A stretch of 64,000 nucleotides of DNA, taken from NCBI GenBank assembly GCA_019634925.1, contig JAHCAL010000002.1, forward strand, positions 186,001 through 250,000, in the 5' to 3' direction. This stretch comes from Pseudomonadales bacterium (GTDB lineage: Bacteria > Pseudomonadota > Gammaproteobacteria > Pseudomonadales > Azotimanducaceae). The notes below the pieces were generated by a model. The model had not been told where the DNA came from and did no database searches. It worked only from the letters and a program-made list of their open reading frames with translations. Position 1 is the stretch's first letter; each line of letters begins with the position of its first letter. Positions 25,324 to 33,908 of the stretch are shown here, one piece after another. The position numbers and the translations under genes were made by a program.

Positions 25324-27123
25324 TCAGCTGAACTCGATACCTGCCAGGCGACCCTCCGTGCGCCATGCATCCAGCACTTTCGCGAAACCCATGATCCCCG
25401 GCGCATAGCCACCATTGCGACGGATCAGGAGTCCGTTCGGCTTGCCTTCGTTGTTGTAGTAGCCGGGTGTGCAGGACTCGAGGAAAGCGACGCTCGCCAC
25501 CGAGGCATCGACGACCTGCCTGACCCAGGCCTCTTCGGCCTCGGCGGTGCAGTCCAGCGTGCGTGCGCCGACCGCGCGCGCATGGCCGAGAACGTAGGCG
25601 ATGTGGCGGCTCTGCACGTCCAGGACGTGCGGGATGTTGGCGCTGGCACCCACCTGGGACAGGGCCACGATGAAACAGTTCGGGAAGCCGTGGGTCTGCA
25701 TGCCGTACAGCGTGGAGATGCCGTCCTTCCACTTCCCGCTGAGCGCGAGCCCGTCGCGCCCGTAGACCTCGTAGCCGGCGCGCCGCTCGAGCGGCGTACC
25801 GACCTCGAAACCACTGGCGAACACGATGCAGTCGAGTTCGTACTCGATCCCGTTGGCGACGATGCCGCGCCCAGTGATGCGCTCGATACCCTTGCCGTCG
25901 GTATCGACCAGGGTGACGTTCGGCCGGTTGAAGGTCTGCAGGTACTCGTCGTGGAAACACGGGCGCTTGCAGAACTGGCGATAGTAGGGCTTGAGGGACT
26001 CGGCGGTGTTCGGATCGTCGACCAGTGCCTGGGCGCGCGCCCGGATCTGTTCCATCTTCTCGAAGTCGGCGAGTTCGAGGGTCTTCATGATCGAAGCCGG
26101 ATCCGTGGCCGGTCCCTGGGCGGATCGCCCGCGCAGCAGCTTGCCGATGATCTCGGTCCAGCCGTCCATCACCAGGTCTTCCTCGGCATAACCACCGCCG
26201 GTCAACGTGGAAAAGTTCTCCATGCGGCGGCGCTGCCAGCCAGGCTCGAGTGTCTTCACCCACTCCGGATCGGTGGGCCGGTTCGCGCGGACGTCGATCG
26301 ACGAAGGCGTGCGCTGAAATACGTACAGGTGCTGCGCACTGGCGCCGAGGTGCGGGATGCACTGCACCGCCGTCGCACCGGTACCGATGATGCCGACCCG
26401 CTTGTCCGCAAGGCCGGTCAGGTTGCCGTAGCTGTCGCCGCCCGTATAGGTATAGTCCCAGCGGCTGGTGTGAAAGCAGTGGCCCTTGAAGTCGTCGATG
26501 CCCGGGACGCCGGGCAGCTTGGGCCGGTTGAGCGGGCCGTTGGCCATGCAGACGAATTTCGCCCGGAATGCGTCGCCGCGATCGGTCGAGACGAGCCAGT
26601 TTTCTGCGGCCTCATCCCAGCGCAGTTCCGCGATCTGGGTCTGGAACAGCACGCTCCGGTACAGGTCGTAGTGCTCGGCGACGCGCCTGCTGTGGGCAAG
26701 GATCTCCGGCGCCTTGGCGTACTTCTCGGTCGGGATGTAGCCCGTTTCTTCGAGGAGCGGCAGGTAGATGTACGCTTCGGTGTCGCAGGCAGCACCGGGA
26801 TAGCGGTTCCAGTACCAGGTTCCGCCGAAGTCGCCGCCCTTCTCCACGAACCGGATGTCTTCGAAACCGGCCTCCCGGAGACGCGCACCGATCAGGAGCG
26901 CGGCAAACCCGCCGCCGACGACGAGCACCTCAACGGTATCGCGGACCGGCTCACGGACGATCGGGGCAACGTACGGGTCTTCGAGGAAGTGGGCGTACTT
27001 GCCCGTCACCTCGACGTACTGCGCGTTGCCCTCGGCCCGCAGACGTTTGTCGCGCTCCGCGCGGTACTTCTCGCGCAGTGCTTCCGGATCGAACTGCACG
27101 GCGGCGGCGCCCTGATCGCTCAT
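25324..27123 (-). CDS. Baeyer-Villiger monooxygenase (class B flavoprotein)
   Basis: 599 residues from ATG 27123 with GGGAGGGG upstream; a longer start is not needed. FAD site VLVVGGGFAALL (residue 67 on), NADPH site VGIIGTGATAVQ (about 243-254), and between them the Baeyer-Villiger fingerprint F212-K-G-x3-H218-x3-W222-D223. The about 60-residue N-terminal extension and length are like cyclopentadecanone, steroid and phenylacetone-type enzymes. It inserts oxygen next to a ketone to make esters or lactones, using NADPH and oxygen. The 18-base palindrome 27 bases upstream is a likely repressor site. Confidence 0.92.
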   Translation of the reverse strand: MSDQGAAAVQFDPEALREKYRAERDKRLRAEGNAQYVEVTGKYAHFLEDPYVAPIVREPVRDTVEVLVVGGGFAALLIGARLREAGFEDIRFVEKGGDFGGTWYWNRYPGAACDTEAYIYLPLLEETGYIPTEKYAKAPEILAHSRRVAEHYDLYRSVLFQTQIAELRWDEAAENWLVSTDRGDAFRAKFVCMANGPLNRPKLPGVPGIDDFKGHCFHTSRWDYTYTGGDSYGNLTGLADKRVGIIGTGATAVQCIPHLGASAQHLYVFQRTPSSIDVRANRPTDPEWVKTLEPGWQRRRMENFSTLTGGGYAEEDLVMDGWTEIIGKLLRGRSAQGPATDPASIMKTLELADFEKMEQIRARAQALVDDPNTAESLKPYYRQFCKRPCFHDEYLQTFNRPNVTLVDTDGKGIERITGRGIVANGIEYELDCIVFASGFEVGTPLERRAGYEVYGRDGLALSGKWKDGISTLYGMQTHGFPNCFIVALSQVGASANIPHVLDVQSRHIAYVLGHARAVGARTLDCTAEAEEAWVRQVVDASVASVAFLESCTPGYYNNEGKPNGLLIRRNGGYAPGIMGFAKVLDAWRTEGRLAGIEFS

Positions 27124-27149
27124 CGAATCCCCTCCCTTCTTCCGGCATG

Positions 27150-27167
27150 AATGAAACACGTTTCATT
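27150..27167. promoter_or_regulatory. Palindromic operator upstream of the Baeyer-Villiger monooxygenase gene
   Basis: AATGAAAC-AC-GTTTCATT: 8-base arms, 2-base spacer, 27 bases before the start codon, overlapping the expected promoter. It shares its TGAAAC/GTTTCA core with 21960-21973. TetR-type repression, as seen for other BVMO genes, would fit. Confidence 0.65.
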
Positions 27168-27238
27168 TATACGCGGAAGCGACGCGTCCCGGCAAGCATG
27201 GCCGGTGCCACGGCCCGCCGATACCGCGCCCCCCCCCT

Positions 27239-27283
27239 GGATCGGGCGGATCGGGCGGATCGGGCGGATCGGGCGGATCAGGC
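27239..27283 (-). repeat. 9-base tandem repeat overlapping the amidohydrolase stop codon
   Basis: On the plus strand, four exact GGATCGGGC units (27239-27274) and a variant GGATCAGGC (27275-27283). The variant base creates the TGA stop of the amidohydrolase on the minus strand; in the other units the codon would be CGA. The array thus crosses the end of the gene. Confidence 0.85.
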
Positions 27284-28969
27284 GGATCGCAGGATCCGCC
27301 CGGCAAACGCCCCGGTATGCTCGCCGTGTTCCATGAACACCTGGCCGTTGACCAGCGTGCAGTTATAGCCGGCGCCGCGCTGGATGAACCGGCCTGCACC
27401 GCCCGGGAAGTCCCGCACGTACTCGGGTGCCGGCAGCCTGAGGCCCGCCAGGTCGATCACGTTCACGTCGGCATACGCGCCCGCGCGCAGAACGCCGCGA
27501 TCGGCGATGCCGAAGAGTTGCGCGGTATCCGAGGTCAGGCGCCGGATCGCCTGCTCCACGGTCAGGAGCCCGCGATCGCGCACCCAGTCGCGCAGGAAGA
27601 ACGTGGGCTGGCTGGCATCCATGATCTGCCCGACGTGGGCACCGGCATCGGCGAGCCCGAGCACCACCGTGGGGTTCGCGATCATCTCCTCCACGGCTTC
27701 CGGGCGCTGGTTGAGGAACGCGTGGGTGAAGAGCGCACGGCCGGCCGTCCGCAGAGAGAGTTCGCAGAATGCGGCGGCCGGTGAGCAGTTCATCGAGGCG
27801 GCGAGACCGGTGAGGCTCAACGCCGGGTCGGGATAGTAGGCCGCATCGTCCGCATCCAGGAAATACAGCCGGTCGAGCGCCACCCAGGCCGAAGCCGAAT
27901 CCGCCTCGGCGATGAGCGCGGCGCGGCGATCGGCATTCCCGAGCGCGGCGAGCTTGTCCGCCAGTTCGAGCCCACGCAGCGCCTTCCAGCCTGGCAGGTT
28001 GTCCCACGGGGAGCGCGAGCAGGACAGTCCCACCAGCAGCCCGATGCCGCGCACGGTGGTCTGCGGGCGTACCTGCGCACCCGCGGCGTTGCCGTCCTCG
28101 GCAAACCCGATGGCGCGCCGGAACAGATCAGGGCGGGCGTCGGCCTGGGAAATGCCGAAAGTCACCGGGCGCCCGGTACGCCGGCTCAGCTCGGACATCC
28201 AGGCGATTTCGGCGCGGCTCTTGTCGTAGTGTTCGTTGTCGCCCTCGAAGCGCGGCGCCGACTCGAAAACGCCGCGGCCCAGCCTGCCGAGTACGTCGCC
28301 GATGGCGAGCATTTCCTCGGTGTCGGCCCAGGTCCCCGGCACGTGGCGACCGTCCGGTACCTTGTGCAGACGTGTGCGCGACGTCGAGAAGCCGAGCGCT
28401 CCGCCACGCATGGCTTCCTCCACCAGGTCACACATCTGCCGGATCTCATCGGGCGTGGCCGCGACCTGGTCCGCCGAGCGGTCGCCCATCACGTAGTAGC
28501 GCACCGCGCAGTGGCCGACCATGCCGCCGACGTTGATGCCTTTCGGCATCCGGTCGAGCGAACCCAGGTATTCGCCGTAGGTGACCCAGTCCCACGGCAG
28601 ACCGTTCAGGATGCCGTCCGCTGGGATGTCCTCGACCGACTCCATCATCTCGGCCAGGAAGCGCCGGTCAGCCGGCTTGCACGGCGCGAACGTCACCCCG
28701 CAGTTGCCGATGACGACCGACGTCACGCCGTGCCAGCAGGAGGACGAGAGAACCGGGTCCCAGGCCACCTGCGCGTCGAGGTGCGAGTGGATGTCGACGA
28801 AACCAGGCGCGACGATCCGCCCTTCCGCCGCGATCTCGCGCCGGCCTCTTCCGGGAACCGCGCCGATCGCGCTGATCCGGTCACCGTCGATGGCCACGTC
28901 GGCCACGTGGCCCGACGCACCCGTGCCATCGACCACCAGGCCGCCTCGAATGACGATGTCGTGTTTCAC
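27278..28969 (-). CDS. Amidohydrolase, N-acyl-D-amino-acid deacylase type
   Basis: 563 residues from GTG 28969. The opening DIVIRGGLVVDGTGASGHVADVAI and VAPGFVDIHSHLDAQ (metal-binding His-x-His, near residue 60) define the TIM-barrel amidohydrolase superfamily; GVTSVVIGNCGVTFAPC, DAGAHVGQIMDASQ and ADVNVIDLAGLRLPAPEYVRDFPGG are those of D-aminoacylases. Such enzymes free D-amino acids from N-acyl forms, but many relatives in acyl-CoA-rich genomes have unknown amide substrates. It lies 36 bases after the DUF5916 gene on the same strand, probably one operon. The stop codon sits inside a tandem repeat, so the last residues (RSA) are repeat-encoded. Confidence 0.86.
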   Translation of the reverse strand: MKHDIVIRGGLVVDGTGASGHVADVAIDGDRISAIGAVPGRGRREIAAEGRIVAPGFVDIHSHLDAQVAWDPVLSSSCWHGVTSVVIGNCGVTFAPCKPADRRFLAEMMESVEDIPADGILNGLPWDWVTYGEYLGSLDRMPKGINVGGMVGHCAVRYYVMGDRSADQVAATPDEIRQMCDLVEEAMRGGALGFSTSRTRLHKVPDGRHVPGTWADTEEMLAIGDVLGRLGRGVFESAPRFEGDNEHYDKSRAEIAWMSELSRRTGRPVTFGISQADARPDLFRRAIGFAEDGNAAGAQVRPQTTVRGIGLLVGLSCSRSPWDNLPGWKALRGLELADKLAALGNADRRAALIAEADSASAWVALDRLYFLDADDAAYYPDPALSLTGLAASMNCSPAAAFCELSLRTAGRALFTHAFLNQRPEAVEEMIANPTVVLGLADAGAHVGQIMDASQPTFFLRDWVRDRGLLTVEQAIRRLTSDTAQLFGIADRGVLRAGAYADVNVIDLAGLRLPAPEYVRDFPGGAGRFIQRGAGYNCTLVNGQVFMEHGEHTGAFAGRILRSA

Positions 28970-29005
28970 CTTTCTGCCTCCAGTAATCCGGATCGGCCGA
29001 CCCGG

Positions 29006-31555
29006 TCAGTTGCTGAATCGCCAGCGCAGCTTGACGATGAACGAATCGATGATCGGTTCCCGGACGGCTTCCTCGAAGAGGTCGCCGAATCCGGCATCAA
29101 CACGATTGGGCAGCGTATTGCCGCGGTTGTAGACCACGTAGAGATCGGTGAGCGGCGCGATCTCCCACCGATAGCGGGCCTGCAGCGTGAACAGGCTCGC
29201 CGTAAAATCGTGATTCGGCAGCGTGCGCGCCGTCGGAACCAGAGCACCGTCACCGGCCGGTACCGCGAAGAAGCCGCGCTCGCGCGCCCGCACCCCGACC
29301 CACTGGAATGTCAGTCCCAGCTGGTGCGCGGCCGTCATGAACCAGTTGAACTTGAGCGAAGGCTGCAGTTCGTCGGCGGCGAAGCTGCCGAAATTCCGCC
29401 CACCCTGGTAGACGATCCAACCGTCGCGATCGCGATACTTCAGGTCCAGATCGACCGACATGCTGTCATACGGCCGCCAGGTAACGCCGCTACCGATCAG
29501 ATACGACCAGCCGCCGAGGTTCTCCTGCTGCGCGGCGAGGTTGAACGAATAGCTGAATTTCCTGCTCGCGTCGGTCGACAGCAGCAACTCGGTCCAGACA
29601 CGATCCTCCGTGCGGTAGGCGCCGTTTCCGCGGCTGTCGCGATCCTCGTAGCCGCCGGGCAGCAGGCCGATTCCGGTTCGCAACGTGTTGCGCTTCGGCA
29701 GGATCATCGAGTTGCGCCAGAACACACCACCGTCCACCAGTTGATCGCGACTGACGTTCACCTTTGCGTTGACGATGAACGTGCCGCGGATGTCGGTGAT
29801 CCGTCCGCCGCTGTTCGGGTTCGCGTAGGACAGGATGTATTGCGCACCCCGGTAGTCATTGCGGGCCAGGAAGCCGAGATCATTGAAATTCACGTCCTCG
29901 TCGAACCAGTCGAGCGTCAACCGGTGCTGGGTCCGGCTGTCGCGCGCATACTGCAGCTCGAATTGCGCCGCATTGCCGCGCACGTCGTCGCGGTCGGTAG
30001 TGATCAGCAACGCCTCGCCGATCCACTTGCCGGTGGCGCTGGTGAACTTGCCGTCGATCCCGTGCACGGCTGCGTCATACAGCGGACCGCGTACCAGCGT
30101 GCCGAGATAGCCGAGCGACTGGCGCGCCGCCCCGATCCGCTCGTAGCGCAGTCGCGCCGCGGCGAAGTCGCGCCCGTCGGCGCCGAAACGCACGGTCTCG
30201 CCGGCTGAGCCGGTTCCGAACAGCTCGACGTCCTCTTCGCTGGCCGCCAGCACGCCGTACCGGACCGGACCGGAAGCCCCGGTCATCTTGAGTGCGCCGA
30301 ACAGGTCGGTCGGCAGCGCGAACTCGCCCCGCCAGGGCGTGACGCCGGCTGGGACCACAACCTGGGACGGCGTGCCACCGATGCGGCGGGTGTTGAACAG
30401 GGAAATCGGCGCGGGTGTAAACGTCGAGAGGAATACGCGTCTCGAGGTGGTCGCATAGTTCTCGTTGGTGACGGATCGCTGCTGGTAGCCGGTACTCGCC
30501 CGGCTGCTGGTATCGAAGATCTCTGCGCCTTCGAGGAAGAACACGCGCTTCTCCGGGAAAAAGGTCTCCTGCGCCGAGAGGTTCAGCACGACTTCGTCGG
30601 CTTCAACCGAACCGAAATCGGGGAGGATGGTCGCCGCGAACTCCGCTGCGGGGGAAGGCTTCCAGGTGATGTCCGCGCCGACCCGGACCGCCTGGTCGCC
30701 GTGCCATTCGTCGACCGTCCAGGCGCCGAACGGAATGAACGAAAGCTCCTTGCGCGGCGCCACGTTCTCGAGGCGCATCTGGTTCAGCGCCGTGACGAAC
30801 TGCGACGACGAATAAGCATGACCCGGCCACTGGTAACGTGCGTTCTCGTGGGATACCTGGCGCGAGAAAGCGAACCCGATCACACGCGGTCCGTCGGTAT
30901 TGGGCAGGTTCAGCATTGACCAGGGAAAGAAAATCTCGGCACTCCAGCCGTCGGCGCGGCGCGCCGTACGGCCGATCCAGGGGCCGTCCCAGTCGGTGGA
31001 ATAGTTACGCTCCGGCAGCACCTTGCCGTCCATCATCGTGTCGCCGAGCGCGAGATTGAACCAGTAGGCGAATTTGCCCTCGCCGGACGGATCCAGGGTG
31101 AGGCCGAACTGGTCGCGATCGATCTGCAGGTCGCGGATGGACCGCCGCGTCACCAGCGTCGCGACATCCTGGAACATGATCGCGCTGACATACAGGCCAC
31201 GCTCGGTGGCAAAGACCCGCACCTCGGTGCGATAGCGGCCTGGCCTGCCCGTGGCCGGCACGGCGACTAGCATGTTGTCGTACGGCGGCAGGGTCTGCCA
31301 GATCGATTCGTCGACGTTGCCGTCGATCGTGACGCTGACCGCAGCGTCCGTGAGGGTCGGCACATTGATCCGGTGCATCGGGATACCGTCGAGCTGCTGG
31401 ATCAGCGCGATCGGGCCGTCGCCGGGGGGAATGATCACCGACTCGTCAGCGACCGTGCCCGCCGGCTCTGCCGCCAGTGCCGGAGAAAACACCAGGGACC
31501 GGATGAGGACCGACGCCAGGATCGCCGGCAAAACTGCTGCACGGACCGACGCCAT
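29006..31555 (-). CDS. DUF5916 outer-membrane protein with N-terminal CBM9-like domain
   Basis: 849 residues with GGGGGAG nine bases before ATG 31555. Residues 1-29 are a signal peptide (ASVLIRSLVFSPALA). Residues about 60-260 form a CBM9-like sugar-binding or lipid-binding sandwich (VTIDGNVDESIWQTLPPYDNM, YRTEVRVFATERGLYVSAIM). From about 290 to the end alternating strands form a large beta-barrel, and the chain closes with KLRWRFSN, an aromatic near the terminus as in outer-membrane barrels. Function is unknown. Linked in one operon to the amidohydrolase, it might bind or import the substrate, which is inference. Confidence 0.87.
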   Translation of the reverse strand: MASVRAAVLPAILASVLIRSLVFSPALAAEPAGTVADESVIIPPGDGPIALIQQLDGIPMHRINVPTLTDAAVSVTIDGNVDESIWQTLPPYDNMLVAVPATGRPGRYRTEVRVFATERGLYVSAIMFQDVATLVTRRSIRDLQIDRDQFGLTLDPSGEGKFAYWFNLALGDTMMDGKVLPERNYSTDWDGPWIGRTARRADGWSAEIFFPWSMLNLPNTDGPRVIGFAFSRQVSHENARYQWPGHAYSSSQFVTALNQMRLENVAPRKELSFIPFGAWTVDEWHGDQAVRVGADITWKPSPAAEFAATILPDFGSVEADEVVLNLSAQETFFPEKRVFFLEGAEIFDTSSRASTGYQQRSVTNENYATTSRRVFLSTFTPAPISLFNTRRIGGTPSQVVVPAGVTPWRGEFALPTDLFGALKMTGASGPVRYGVLAASEEDVELFGTGSAGETVRFGADGRDFAAARLRYERIGAARQSLGYLGTLVRGPLYDAAVHGIDGKFTSATGKWIGEALLITTDRDDVRGNAAQFELQYARDSRTQHRLTLDWFDEDVNFNDLGFLARNDYRGAQYILSYANPNSGGRITDIRGTFIVNAKVNVSRDQLVDGGVFWRNSMILPKRNTLRTGIGLLPGGYEDRDSRGNGAYRTEDRVWTELLLSTDASRKFSYSFNLAAQQENLGGWSYLIGSGVTWRPYDSMSVDLDLKYRDRDGWIVYQGGRNFGSFAADELQPSLKFNWFMTAAHQLGLTFQWVGVRARERGFFAVPAGDGALVPTARTLPNHDFTASLFTLQARYRWEIAPLTDLYVVYNRGNTLPNRVDAGFGDLFEEAVREPIIDSFIVKLRWRFSN

Positions 31556-31590
31556 GAACCCGGTCTCCCCCCAGGAATCTACCCTGCCGG

Positions 31591-31619
31591 ATTATGCCCC
31601 GCAGATCCGGCCTTGGTAA
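31591..31619 (-). promoter_or_regulatory. Likely promoter of the DUF5916-amidohydrolase operon
   Basis: On the minus strand TTACCA (31619-31614), 17 bases, CATAAT (31596-31591), 35 bases before the start codon. Four of six and five of six matches to consensus with ideal spacing. Confidence 0.5.
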
Positions 31620-31767
31620 CCCCGCGTCAGGACGGGCTGGCCTGCCAGCCGACCCGCGCCCGAGCGGCTTCAGTTTTGCGGGGCATGCCCATATCATCCT
31701 GGCGCCGGCCCATTCCCGCAGGTTTGCCCGCGGCAGGCCCGGCAGGCATCCGATTCGAGAGCATTGC

Positions 31768-32184
31768 ATGGACTTCTTCGATCCGCACCGGTACTTCCGG
31801 AAACTCGATGCGCGCCGCACCGGGGTCGCCGACGCCGCGCCTTCCTTCGAGACGGCAGATTCCGACGCGGCAGACCGCGCGCCGTCGGCCGCTGAAGCTG
31901 CTCCGGCGGTCGCGGCCCCGGCGATCGCCGCCATGGCCCGCGTCCTGCGCCAGGCGCGGGAAGGGCTCGGTCTCAGCCAGCGCGAACTGGGCCGACGGGC
32001 AGGGGTACCACAGAGCCACGTCTCCAAGATCGAGAGCGGCCAGGTCGATCTGCGCCTGTCGAGTCTCGTGGCACTCGCACGAGTCCTGGACCTCGAGGTG
32101 CGCCTGGTCGCCGCGCGCCCGGCCGTCGACCGCAACGACCCCTTCGACGTTCAGCCATTGCGCGGGCGCGGCCGCAGCGAGTAA
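31768..32184 (+). CDS. XRE-family helix-turn-helix regulator
   Basis: 138 residues from ATG 31768; the frame is open further upstream but that part looks non-coding. An Ala/Asp/Pro-rich N-terminal 60 residues is likely unstructured. Residues about 65-120 are a Cro/C1 helix-turn-helix: ARVLRQAREGLGLSQRELGRRAGVPQSHVSKIESGQVDLRL with recognition helix QSHVSKIE. This resembles HipB-like antitoxins in the HTH, but there is no HipA-like toxin gene next to it. It is divergent from the DUF5916 operon and might regulate it. The ribosome binding site is weak. Confidence 0.78.
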   Translation: MDFFDPHRYFRKLDARRTGVADAAPSFETADSDAADRAPSAAEAAPAVAAPAIAAMARVLRQAREGLGLSQRELGRRAGVPQSHVSKIESGQVDLRLSSLVALARVLDLEVRLVAARPAVDRNDPFDVQPLRGRGRSE

Positions 32185-32207
32185 CGGCCGCGGCCTCCGG
32201 TGGGCCG

Positions 32208-32954
32208 TCAGGCGAGATCCGGGGACCGCTCGAATACGAACCCGCCAGGCGACATGACCAGCCGGTGACGCGCGCCCTCCGCATCCGCATTCCAGCCGTC
32301 GTAGCCCGCATCGCCATGCCACATGGCGACACGGGTGCCATCGGCGCGCATGGCAAGATGCGTGGCGTAGTACTGCGGCCCGGCCCGGTCGAGATGCGCG
32401 AGCAGCGCATCGACCCGCGTGTGCCGGGCCAGTTCGTAAAGCGTCACCCACGTCGGCGGCGCCAGGTCGATCTCGCCGGCCGCGTGCCGCGCAAGCGCCG
32501 CTGCCGGCGTGAGCCATGCGTGATTCTGGATCTCGCCGCCGTCGATCGAGACGGCGTGGTCCGCGCCGGCGCGCGCCGCGAAGAACCAGGTCGCGAACCG
32601 TTTGGGCGTACTGGGCGGTGGCGTCCAGTGCGCGAAGAACACGAAGTCCTCGACCCGCGCCAGGATGCCCGCCTCCTCCTGCGTCTCGCGCACCGCCGCG
32701 TTGCGCGCTGCGCGGTCGACGTCGCCGTCGCCGTCGGGCGGATAGTCCTCGGGATCGATGCGCCCGCCGGGGAACACCCACATGCCGCCGAACGCGACGC
32801 TGGAGGTCTTGTGCAGCATCAGCACCTCGACGGTTGCGGCCTCACGCAACAGGACCACGGTGGCGGCCGGAATCGCCGGGTTGCCGCCGTCGCGTCTGGC
32901 GATGTCGTCGCCATAGATGTCGTTACGGTGCCTGGAGTCGGAGCCTGTACCCAT
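32208..32954 (-). CDS. NUDIX hydrolase
   Basis: 248 residues. The NUDIX box is GGRIDPEDYP, an insertion, then AARNAAVRETQEEAGIL, giving the G-x5-E-x7-REUXEEXGU pattern with an extra Asp-rich loop of about 12 residues. This insertion and overall length recall NUDT19/RppH-unlike coenzyme A diphosphohydrolases, which cut CoA esters to acyl-phosphopantetheine. CoA-related substrates would suit the many acyl-CoA genes, but the substrate is not proven by sequence. Cytosolic. AGGA lies 8 bases upstream of the start. Confidence 0.85.
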   Translation of the reverse strand: MGTGSDSRHRNDIYGDDIARRDGGNPAIPAATVVLLREAATVEVLMLHKTSSVAFGGMWVFPGGRIDPEDYPPDGDGDVDRAARNAAVRETQEEAGILARVEDFVFFAHWTPPPSTPKRFATWFFAARAGADHAVSIDGGEIQNHAWLTPAAALARHAAGEIDLAPPTWVTLYELARHTRVDALLAHLDRAGPQYYATHLAMRADGTRVAMWHGDAGYDGWNADAEGARHRLVMSPGGFVFERSPDLA

Positions 32955-33062
32955 GTCTCATTCCTGCAGCTGACCGGTGCCACATCGGCACGCGCGGCGG
33001 TGGCGCCCAAGAGCGCCAAAGGATCAGTGTACGCACTCGGGCCGTATCGCGCAGCGCGCGCT

Positions 33063-33800
33063 TCAGCCGTCCGTCAGCGTCATGAGGATGTCGGCGTACC
33101 AGGCGCAGTTCAGGCCGAGCGATTCGTCGAGGCCATAATCGCGCGAACCGACGTCCAGTCGGGCCGAATGCACACCGAGCAGCACCCAGGGCAACCCGGT
33201 GCGAGCGCGCGCGGGCTTCGCGAGCGCCATCACGACCGGCGCCCCGCTCGTTCCGCGATGGGTGCGGGCGTCGGTCAGGAAGTACCCCTCGCCCTGGAAG
33301 CGCAGTCCCCAGGATGAGGCGATCACGGCCGCACGCGCCACGGGCATGTGGTGCAGGCGGTCGTGAAAACCGAGCGGGAAGCCGAACATCAGTACCGGCA
33401 TACCCACTTCGACCCGGTCGTGGTGATCCGGCAGATGCGCCGGTTCGAATGCCCGATAGACGACCCCGGCCGGCAACGTCCCGGGCGGCACCTCAAGCAC
33501 CGCCACGTCGATGGCACCCGCCGTATCGATACCCTGGCGCCACAGCGCCCGCCCGCTCCGGTACAGCGGCAGGGAGACCAGCACCGATTCCGCGAAGTTG
33601 TCCGGATCGGCATGCAGATCGATCGCGATGCGATCCGGGCGGTGGCCGCTCGGCTCGTCGATCATCACGTGGCGACTGCTCACCAGGAACAGGCGGTCGT
33701 CGCGCAGGAAGAAGAATCCGCTGGCACGTGTGAGCAACGCATCGTTGGTATACGTGCTGACCTGCGTCATGGTCAGCAGGATCGGCTCGATCATGCTCAT
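33063..33800 (-). CDS. Trypsin-like serine protease, probably cytosolic
   Basis: 245 residues from ATG 33800, with AGGGA five bases upstream. The trypsin-fold triad is recognisable: His in FLVSSRHVMID, Asp in AIDVAVLEV, Ser in HRGTSGAPVV. VPVARAAVIASSWGLRF and LGVHSARLDVG fit the C-terminal barrel. There is no signal peptide or PDZ domain, unlike DegP/HtrA, and no membrane segment, so it may act inside the cell. Homologues are sparse in my memory and the substrate is unknown. It lies 108 bases upstream of the NUDIX gene on the same strand; a hairpin (TGGCGC/GCGCCA, 33001-33018) between them may separate transcripts. Confidence 0.78.
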   Translation of the reverse strand: MSMIEPILLTMTQVSTYTNDALLTRASGFFFLRDDRLFLVSSRHVMIDEPSGHRPDRIAIDLHADPDNFAESVLVSLPLYRSGRALWRQGIDTAGAIDVAVLEVPPGTLPAGVVYRAFEPAHLPDHHDRVEVGMPVLMFGFPLGFHDRLHHMPVARAAVIASSWGLRFQGEGYFLTDARTHRGTSGAPVVMALAKPARARTGLPWVLLGVHSARLDVGSRDYGLDESLGLNCAWYADILMTLTDG

Positions 33801-33908
33801 TCGATCCCTTGCCTGCGCCGGCAGCGCCGGAATACGCGACTCTAACAGATACGCGCGCCGCGGGTTTTCGCGTAACATCGCGGGCCGCGAGCTGCCACCG
33901 GATACGAC

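Noticed and set aside
24074..26362. 762-codon minus-strand frame across the acyl-CoA dehydrogenase and monooxygenase
   Set aside because: Runs opposite the acyl-CoA dehydrogenase gene and then out of frame through the monooxygenase gene, with repeat-derived residues between; no sign of selection or domain.
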